The position numbers and the translations under genes were made by a program. Below, in pieces: positions 57,350 through 64,000 of a stretch of DNA of 64,000 bases (positions are counted from its first letter, which is position 1; each line of letters starts with the position of its first letter). The stretch is taken from assembly GCF_021869535.1 (NCBI RefSeq), contig NW_026262690.1:66179995-66243994 (forward strand), in the 5' to 3' direction. The stretch is from Mytilus californianus. Its lineage: Eukaryota; Mollusca; Bivalvia; Mytilida; Mytilidae. The notes beneath the pieces were generated by a model. It saw only the letters and a program-made list of their open reading frames with translations, did no database searches and had not been told where the DNA came from.

Positions 57350-57635
57350 AACAAATAGGTGCCTGTCCCAAGTCAGGAGCCTGAAGTTCAATGGTTGTCG
57401 TTGATTCATGTCTGTCATATTTGTTTTTCGTAAACTGTTTTGTTGGCCGGTAGTTTTCTCAATTAAATGGTTTCATATTTTGTATGTCGGGGCTTGGATA
57501 GCCGACTTTACGGTATGGGGTTTTCTCATTGTTGAAGGCCGTACGATTGACAAATAATTGATATCATCCACTTCATTAGAACTTTGGTGGATAGTTGTAT
57601 CGTTGGCAATCATACCACATGTACTTGTTTTTATA
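57350..57635 (+). repeat. Repeat A with H-type leader
   Basis: GTGCCTGTCCCAAGTCAGGA, GTTCAATGGTTGTCGTTGAT, TTGAAGGCCGTACGATTGAC and TCGTTGGCAATCATACCACA. Confidence 0.7.
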
Positions 57636-57744
57636 TAGAATGCAGAACACAAGTCTGTCAACAAGGGTACAAATTACCTCCAATTTGAATAGCGACTTAA
57701 AACATAATACTACCAAAATCAATACACCGCTGATAATAAGAGCT

Positions 57745-59325
57745 CAGGGGCGGGTCCAGGTAAGGGCGTAATGGGCGTACGCCCCCCCCTTTTCAAAAAA
57801 AAACAAAAAAAAACAAAAAAAACTATCGTTATCTGCTTATATTGTATTGAATATGGCAATTTATCATATTCATTAATTAAACACATACTCTGATTTCTTT
57901 TTATACTGATTCCCCCATCCGATGGGTGACTTAGACACCTTTTTTAAACAACCAAAGTGGTAAGCAAATCTATACATGAAATGGTTGTTTTGTGTGACAC
58001 TTCCCCAATGGCCATTCTACATCTACCCGGGGGTTATTCGCTATATATATGATACCGGTATGTTCCGACAAACGGGGTTACATTTTCAGCTAAATTGTCT
58101 GAAATGGGGTTATGTTTTTTTCGCCTTGCATTGGAAGGGGTCAGATTTGACTATCTAGAACGGGTATAATAAATACAATGTTACACTATTGTTTCAGATA
58201 AGGGTGAATGTTTGGTACCATTAAAACGTTTAACCCCGCTGCAACTGTTTGCACCTGTCTTAAGTCAGGAATCTGGAGTTGTTGTCGTTTGTTGATGTGG
58301 TTCATAAGTGTTTCTCGTTTCTTATATAGATTAGACCGTTGGTTTTCCCGTTTGAATGGTTTTACACTAGTAATTGTTGGGGCCATTTATAACTTGCTGT
58401 TCGGTGTGAGCCAAGGCTCCGTGTTGAAGACCGTACTTTGACCTATAATGGTTTACTTTTATAAATTTTGACTTGGATGGAGAGTTGTCTCATTGGCACT
58501 CATAGCACATCTTTTTATATCTACTAAATTAAAAACAACGTTCAAACTTATGATTGCGTTGGATAAAAACCGCAATCTTTATACGTGTGCATGCAAAACA
58601 AATTTCTTGGTAAAGGGGTCTAAATACAGCACAAACAACATTTTCCAAAAGACCAAAACAGTGAAAAGGAATATTTTAACAAAACGGTCGGGTATGGATA
58701 AATATATATATCAAAAGTTCAGAAAAAGCTACCGTTAAAGATTTATTTTTCATTTTTCATGCCCATTTCATATAACCTTTAAACTGAATTGACAACTTCT
58801 TCCAAAGATTTGATATCCACATGTTAATCAATACATAATTTGAATGATCCGAATCAGACTATTTTCACCAATTTGTCTACCATGAAGTCTGTTATAATAC
58901 TTCATAATTTGATGCTAAATTGTTGAAAGTCCAGGAGCTTCTGACCTTCCCCATGGACCCTATACCAGGGCAACCGGAATTACGCCTCCCGTTCATAAAA
59001 TCCTGGCCTAGGACTATTGAAATGTAAAGTAACGCCTTATACCCTAGAATTTGGAATTTCTCGTTATTGGTCTACTGCTGTTAAGATCCATCCAATCATT
59101 TTAATATACCATAGACAATTAATGGAGAGAATTCGGCATAAAAAATATCGAACCCTGACACTTAAACTATAAAATATACATGTTCCAAGTCACTCCGCGG
59201 GAACCGTTACATTAGTGCATTTCACAATTATTTTATGTTTTTTAGCCAAAAAAAGGTCCAAAAAACAAAAAGGCGGAAGAATGTAGTCTACGCCCCCTCT
59301 TTCAAATATCCTGGAAACGCCCCTG
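57745..59325. mobile_element. 1.58-kb element with CAGGGGCG terminal inverted repeats (hAT-like, non-autonomous)
   Basis: Left end CAGGGGCGGGTCCAGG and right end CCTGGAAACGCCCCTG are imperfect inverted repeats. Both sides are flanked by GAGCT (57740-57744 and 59326-59330). CAG...CTG ends are typical of hAT elements, but hAT makes 8-bp duplications and only 5 match here. The interior holds a complete repeat A (58216-58520) and no transposase frame. Sub-terminal ACGCCCC tracts occur near 57780 and 59290. Confidence 0.6.
58216..58520 (+). repeat. Repeat A inside the CAGGGGCG element
   Basis: GTTTAACCCCGCTGCAACTG, CTTAAGTCAGGAATCTGGAG, GTTCGGTGTGAGCCAAGGCT and GGAGAGTTGTCTCATTGGCA. It is very close to the A copy at 1197-1448. 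The frame at 58208-58441 is repeat-derived. Confidence 0.7.
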
Positions 59326-59339
59326 GAGCTTACTAATCA

Positions 59340-59500
59340 AGCCGATAGTTTTCTCGTTCTGAATTGTTTTACATTTGTCATTTGTTATGTTTATGGGTTT
59401 TGCTCATTGTTAAATGCCGTACAGTGACATATAATTGCTAACTTGTTTTGGTTTCTGTTTGAGAGTTGTCATTGGCAATCATACCACATCTCCTTACTTT
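59340..59500 (+). repeat. Repeat A fragment
   Basis: GCCGATAGTTTTCTCGTTCT, a TACATTTGTCATTTGTTATG block, AAATGCCGTACAGTGACATA and GGCAATCATACCACATCTCC. Confidence 0.65.
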
Positions 59501-60054
59501 TATATTATATTACAATAATGGTATAAATGAATAAATTCAAAATAAACAGCAACCATAATGTTCAATTTCTCTTCTTTTAAAATGTAATAAATTAGAATTA
59601 TATATTTTTAAGTTTGAACAAACATGTCGTATAAGGTCGATAAATAAGATTAATATCTTAGACTAATAAAACCTGTTTAATTTAAAGAAAAATTATATAA
59701 CAAGTACTAAAGTACTACATAGAGATATTTGATATGAAATATCAATGGATTCTAATAACGGTTATTGTGGTCTTTTCTGTACATGCTAATCTATATCTGT
59801 TGATGTTGAAATAATAAATCAGATGCGATATGCAACTTACGGTTGATATGACAAATCCGTCCGTAGATAATAAAAAATAAGTTTGAACAGAGCAGTTATT
59901 AAACAAAAATAAATATCTTTTGAATGAAATAATTTAAAAGAAAGTTTTAGAGGCTCTTCAAGATAATTTATATTTCATTTGACAAAAAAAAAACATTTCA
60001 AAAAAAATATTTTGATACTATTTTCTCCAATTAAAATTTTTAGTGGGTATGTTT
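59501..60054. other. No gene seen
   Basis: AT-rich spacer. Confidence 0.35.
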
Positions 60055-60190
60055 CGGAATGTTGGGTCCTGAATGCTCTTTAACTTCATACTTTATTTGG
60101 CCTTTTTAAATTTATCGATTCGAGCGTCACTGATGAGTCTTTTCTAGACGAAATGCACGCCTGGTATCTATGATGAGTTTACTTCTATAC
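60055..60190 (+). repeat. Dispersed repeat D
   Basis: GAATGCTCTTTAACTTCATA, TCGAGCGTCACTGATGAGTC and GCCTGGTATCTATGATGAGT, the same end as at 3890-4010. Confidence 0.65.
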
Positions 60191-60289
60191 TTATGTTATC
60201 GTTGTATATATGTCTCCTTCATGGGGTGACCTATGATTCTTACTTTACATATAATTGATCGATGTTTACCACTTTAATTATATTGGCTG

Positions 60290-60425
60290 GACTATAGAAA
60301 TAAACTCAACTGGACGACCCATCCGGCAGTAAAAGCCATGCTAAAAAAGTGCGTCTGTTTTGCTGTCAGTGCTGGATGTACAAATACGCAATCACGTCCG
60401 ACTATAATGGGGGCGTAAAATTATT
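60290..60425 (+). repeat. Repeat E fragment
   Basis: CATCCGGCAGTAAAAGCCAT, GTGCTGGATGTACAAATACG and CAATCACGTCCGACTATAAT followed by GGGGGCG. Confidence 0.6.
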
Positions 60426-60439
60426 GCGAGTGCAACCCT

Positions 60440-60503
60440 ATCTACAGCGCTTTTCTGGATTTTTCTTCATCAGGAACACGCTCAAACCTAAACATTTGCA
60501 AGC
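60440..60503 (-). repeat. Repeat G fragment
   Basis: GCGCTTTTCTGGATTTTTCT and TCATCAGGAACACGCTCAAA are the inverse of the G core. Confidence 0.5.
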
Positions 60504-60504
60504 C

Positions 60505-60770
60505 AGTTCTTTATTTCAACTTTCAGATATATCGATGATGTCCTGTTGCTCAATAACCCACATTTCACTGACTGCTTGCATCTCATATATATCCCAGTGA
60601 ACTTTAAAATAAAGATACTACCGACCTGTTTCATATTTTGATCTTTTCGACACAGAAGGAAGACTTCAAACTAGAATCTTTGACAAACGTTATGATTTCA
60701 ACTTGCCAATTGTCATCTTTCCATTTCTCAGTAGTAACATACCCTTTGCTCCCATCGTATGACGTGTACA
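60505..60770 (+). pseudogene. Penelope-like RT fragment (copy 5)
   Basis: Reads YIDDVLLLNNPHFTD with an intact catalytic YIDD box, then, after stops and frame changes, RLQTRIFDKRYDFNLPI and LSSNIPFAPI. It resembles the copy 3 subfamily. Only about 260 bp remain and it is clearly inactive. Confidence 0.6.
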
Positions 60771-61317
60771 TATACATAGATTTCAATTAATACGTTATGC
60801 ACGAATGTTCCCACAATACATTATTATTAATAAGATCTTTGAATATTGATTTTATTGGTATAACTATTGATTTTGTTATCAGTAAATTAAAACCAAACTA
60901 AATACTATCGTTATATAAATATGCACCTTCACGGTGCTACAATCTGTCGATACCTGTATGTTGGCATTGCACAAGGTCATGTCTTTCTTTGACTGTTAAT
61001 GACGTCTTTACACTTAATCCGTTGGTTGTGTACGGAAGACTGAAATACATTATTTCTTTATTTGTTGTTATTGGCTTTGAACTAGCTGTCAGTAACTGTG
61101 AGTACTATCAAACCTGTATTAAGTGTGGTTTTTTTTTTTTTGTTGTGGGGATGTATAAATACCCTGCCACGTTCGGTCTGTGTTTTTGTTATTTGTTTTT
61201 CTACTTATTATCGATCTGATGAGTTGAGCCTTTTTCAACTGATTTGTATAGCTTGTTCTTAAACTGTACTGTTACACCACTGTCCTAGGTTAAGGGAGGG
61301 CTCAGGGTTTGACGCGC
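60771..61317. other. No gene seen
   Basis: AT-rich spacer. The frame at 60989-61219 has no recognised content. Confidence 0.35.
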
Positions 61318-61695
61318 CATCTAACATGTTTATCCCCGGCACATTTTGTATGTGCCTGTCCCAAGTCCGGAGCCTGTAATTCAGTGGTTGTCGTTTCTTG
61401 CTGTATATCATAATTGTTTTTCGTTTATTGTTTTGTACATACATCAGGTCGATAGTTTTCTCGTTTGGATGGTTTTACATTTGTCATTTCGGTTCTTCAT
61501 AGCTGACTATGCTTTATGGGTTTTGCTTATTGTCGAAGGCCGTACGGTGACCTTTAGTTGCTAACTTCTTTGTTATTTGGTCTTTGATGGAGAGTTGTCT
61601 CATTGGCAATCATACCACATATATTTATGTTTATAATTTTAACATGGCTATTTTGAACAACCTACAAATGTTTTTTTTTTGTTAATTTGTTCTCG
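61318..61695 (+). repeat. Repeat A, long copy with shared downstream block
   Basis: AACATGTTTATCCCCGGCAC, GTGCCTGTCCCAAGTCCGGA, GTCGAAGGCCGTACGGTGAC and GGCAATCATACCACATATAT are followed by CTATTTTGAACAACCTACAA, the block also found at 44268. Confidence 0.7.
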
Positions 61696-61739
61696 CTCTG
61701 AATAGGCATACGATAAATTTGTCATTGGACGTTGAAGAA

Positions 61740-62010
61740 AACAACAAACAGTCAATCGTCCGACATTACAGTGCGGAGTGTATGAATACGCAGTACCATC
61801 CTGTGGGAATGGGGTCGTTGAAACAATTGCATTGTGTATCACGATTTCTGCGATTTTTGGGAACCCTTGTAGAAATTCTTAGGAGGTCGGTAGGTAGATA
61901 GGACTGCTGCAGGCTCAATGTTAACCCGTACCAAACATACCTTTTTTCATGTGGCAGTCCTAATTTTCCGTCCTTGATCAAGGTCTACCCTATTGTACAA
62001 CCTGCCTTTT
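61740..62010 (+). repeat. Repeat E, diverged
   Basis: GAATACGCAGTACCATCCTG, AATGGGGTCGTTGAAACAAT, AGGAGGTCGGTAGGTAG and ATGTGGCAGTCCTAATTTTC. The short frames on both strands are repeat-derived. Confidence 0.5.
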
Positions 62011-62994
62011 TCTATTTTTACAATTCTTTTAAATTGAATATGCATATATTAACTTTACAGAAATGTATGAAATGTACAAAAAGATAAGAAACGACTTAAG
62101 TTGTTAAATTATTTTTTCAACCGCAAAAAAAAATGCATATAAAGAAACTGGTTATATATAGAATGTCAATATGGTTAATCATCACTAAAATAGTTATAAA
62201 TAATAAATTATGAAGGCATTTAAGAAATAAACCCCCTGATAATAATGTAATGTTTTTTTGTCACGTTTCAGTAATACCACTTGAATGAATTTGTTGTTGT
62301 TTTAAGTTTGCTACACTTCAAATCCTTTCACATAGTTATTGTTGAAAAATAATCCTTTAATATCTCCTGCGACTTTCTTAATTTCCTTTTTGTTTCTCTT
62401 CTTTTTCACATAAAAGTCTACGTAAAGTATCCATATTCTGATTAAATATGATCCTTTACATTTTGAAATGTGTTTTGAAATTTTGAACCAACGACATTTG
62501 AAATGATAAAACACAGAACAATCAAGACTAAACCTTTGGACATTACGAATTCTCAACAACAACAAAAACGAAAGAAAATGAAATTGTCATTTGTATGGGG
62601 CACCTGTGATATTATTTCGGCTACATAACATGAAGCACTTAGTGAAATATACCTTCGATCTGATGACATTCAGAAAGATTGTTGATGACCTTAAGCGAAT
62701 TGAATTACTCCCCTTACGATATATAATTCTGTATGAAAATAAGAACCACACATGCATAAACATGATGTTTTGTGTTTTATAATGTTACCTGATTTCATAA
62801 TGAAATGACATGAATATATAAGTTTGGTAATTTCTTTAGATATCATCGAGAATAACCGAAGCGACCTTTAGATAGTGTTTTTGATTAAAAAAAAATATTG
62901 ATTGAGATAATAAGACAGAAACATATACGAAAGCAGACATAAAGATACAGCGATGGAGACAACACAGACATGTCATCTATACTTTGGTAGATAG
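62011..62994. other. No gene seen
   Basis: AT-rich spacer. The small frames at 62311-62565 (-) and 62591-62782 (+) have no recognised content. Confidence 0.35.
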
Positions 62995-63335
62995 AAATAT
63001 AATCACTGGAACCTCTCATCCAGCTGATAAAGAGGAGTGTCCGTTTGGCTGTGTGGGATGTATATATACGTAGCCACGTATGGTCTGAACAGGGACGTTC
63101 AATCAAATGCCTCGTGTAGCAATGGTGCAACAGATCTTTGAGGAGTCCATAGGTCGCCTGCTAACGTTCCAAGGCAAAATTCATGTCCTTATCCAACAAA
63201 CTTTCATTTTCCTGCAGCTACTGTCGAAATTCCTTTTCTTTAACTAGGTCAACCCACTTTGTAAAACCTACCTATTGGGGTTGTCCTGAATATGCATTAT
63301 TTTTTGCCGCTGGATGAAAAGCAAACAACAATGAA
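62995..63335 (+). repeat. Repeat E
   Basis: CACTGGAACCTCTCATCCAG, CGTTTGGCTGTGTGGGATGT, GTAGCCACGTATGGTCTGAA, AATGCCTCGTGTAGCAATGG and a CTGGATGAAAAGCAAACAAC-type tail. Confidence 0.65.
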
Positions 63336-64000
63336 TCGACCTTTGGTGTCCGAATGACAAAGAATTTTGGCAGTGTGGTCCATTTGCAACACAACTATAA
63401 TTATCAACTTGTTATTTTCCAAAAGATATTTGTCACTGTACGTTACACAAACAAAAAATACTTATAACTTAATTTTAATGTGTGTTCACCATGTAATATT
63501 GTCTACTGACGAAGTATTAAACCTTCTCTGGATTTCCCCGAGCGACAGGAACTAGCTGTAAATTATACGGAGAATTTGTTGTTGATGGAATATCTTTGAT
63601 TTATTCGCATCTTTTATTTTCGATCCTGGCCTATTTAGAGCATGCCATTCTGTATAGACACATTTCCGTTGTTAAATACTGTACATTTTGGTTATTTGTG
63701 ATGGGTTGTTGGTTCGTTCACATATACCCTACGTCTTCTATTATTCAGATAAATGTCTGAATGACATGTTAACTATACAGAACAAATAAATGTCAGAAAT
63801 TTAGCTTTCAAATTGAAAGGCTCATATATCTGTACTTTTTTTAATCGACATTAATCAGTTTCTGCGAGAAAATTGTTGTAGACAATTCACTACCATAAGG
63901 AAATTGCAATTCATAGGGAGAATACTGAGCATAACATTGATGTTGCATGGAAAAAGTATTAATTTTATAAAAGAAGTTAGAAGTTACTAAGGGAGCAATC
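63336..64000. other. No gene seen
   Basis: AT-rich end of the window. Short frames only. Confidence 0.35.

Overview
The window looks like AT-rich, intron-bearing nuclear DNA of a marine bivalve, most likely a mussel of the Mytilus type. That assignment is inference. It rests on the dense set of short dispersed repeats, which I recognise only from memory of mussel sequence, and on the gene structures (GT-AG introns, AATAAA signals, no bacterial-style operons). Most of the 64 kb is intron, intergenic DNA and decayed mobile elements. Most long reading frames are repeat-derived or chance.

Two host loci stand out. (1) On the + strand at 10694-14381 are three exons of a monocarboxylate-transporter-type (SLC16, major facilitator superfamily) gene, all joined by phase-1 GT-AG introns. 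The exon carrying the first transmembrane helix is not visible upstream. A single in-frame TAA (12840-12842) sits in the central cytoplasmic loop and overlaps an AATAAA hexamer, while everything downstream stays open. The allele is either broken, truncated or wrongly called. (2) On the - strand at 27979-28563 is an intact 194-residue secreted peptide precursor. It has a signal peptide, three basic cleavage clusters and two copies of a peptide ending in Asn-Pro-Thr-Gly-Trp. I do not recognise the peptide family. It is the best candidate here for something undescribed. A third, weaker item is a 138-codon frame on the - strand at 17805-18218, interrupted by one TGA.

The mobile-element layout is unusually readable. 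At least five reverse-transcriptase fragments of Penelope-like type occur (1-633, 9944-10600, 38290-38830, 39095-39220, 60505-60770). The longer copies show that two abundant short repeats, called B and C below, are the 3' tails of these 5'-truncated elements. A separate 5'-truncated non-LTR (jockey-like) element at 48876-50044 is flanked by a 9-bp target duplication. DNA-transposon-like pieces include two near-identical 465-bp inverted-repeat elements (6895-7359 and 8263-8727), a 282-bp TTAAGGTG-ended element (30807-31088), a 1.6-kb element with CAGGGGCG ends (57745-59325) and a 158-bp foldback (43158-43315). A tRNA-derived SINE is inserted in a 5-unit tandem array (46301-47146). Further short families (A, D, E, G, H) are scattered throughout, several nested in one another.

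Long stretches around 25.9-27.1, 28.9-32.1, 33.9-37.8, 40.8-42.1, 44.3-46.2 and 50.7-57.3 kb hold little that I can name.
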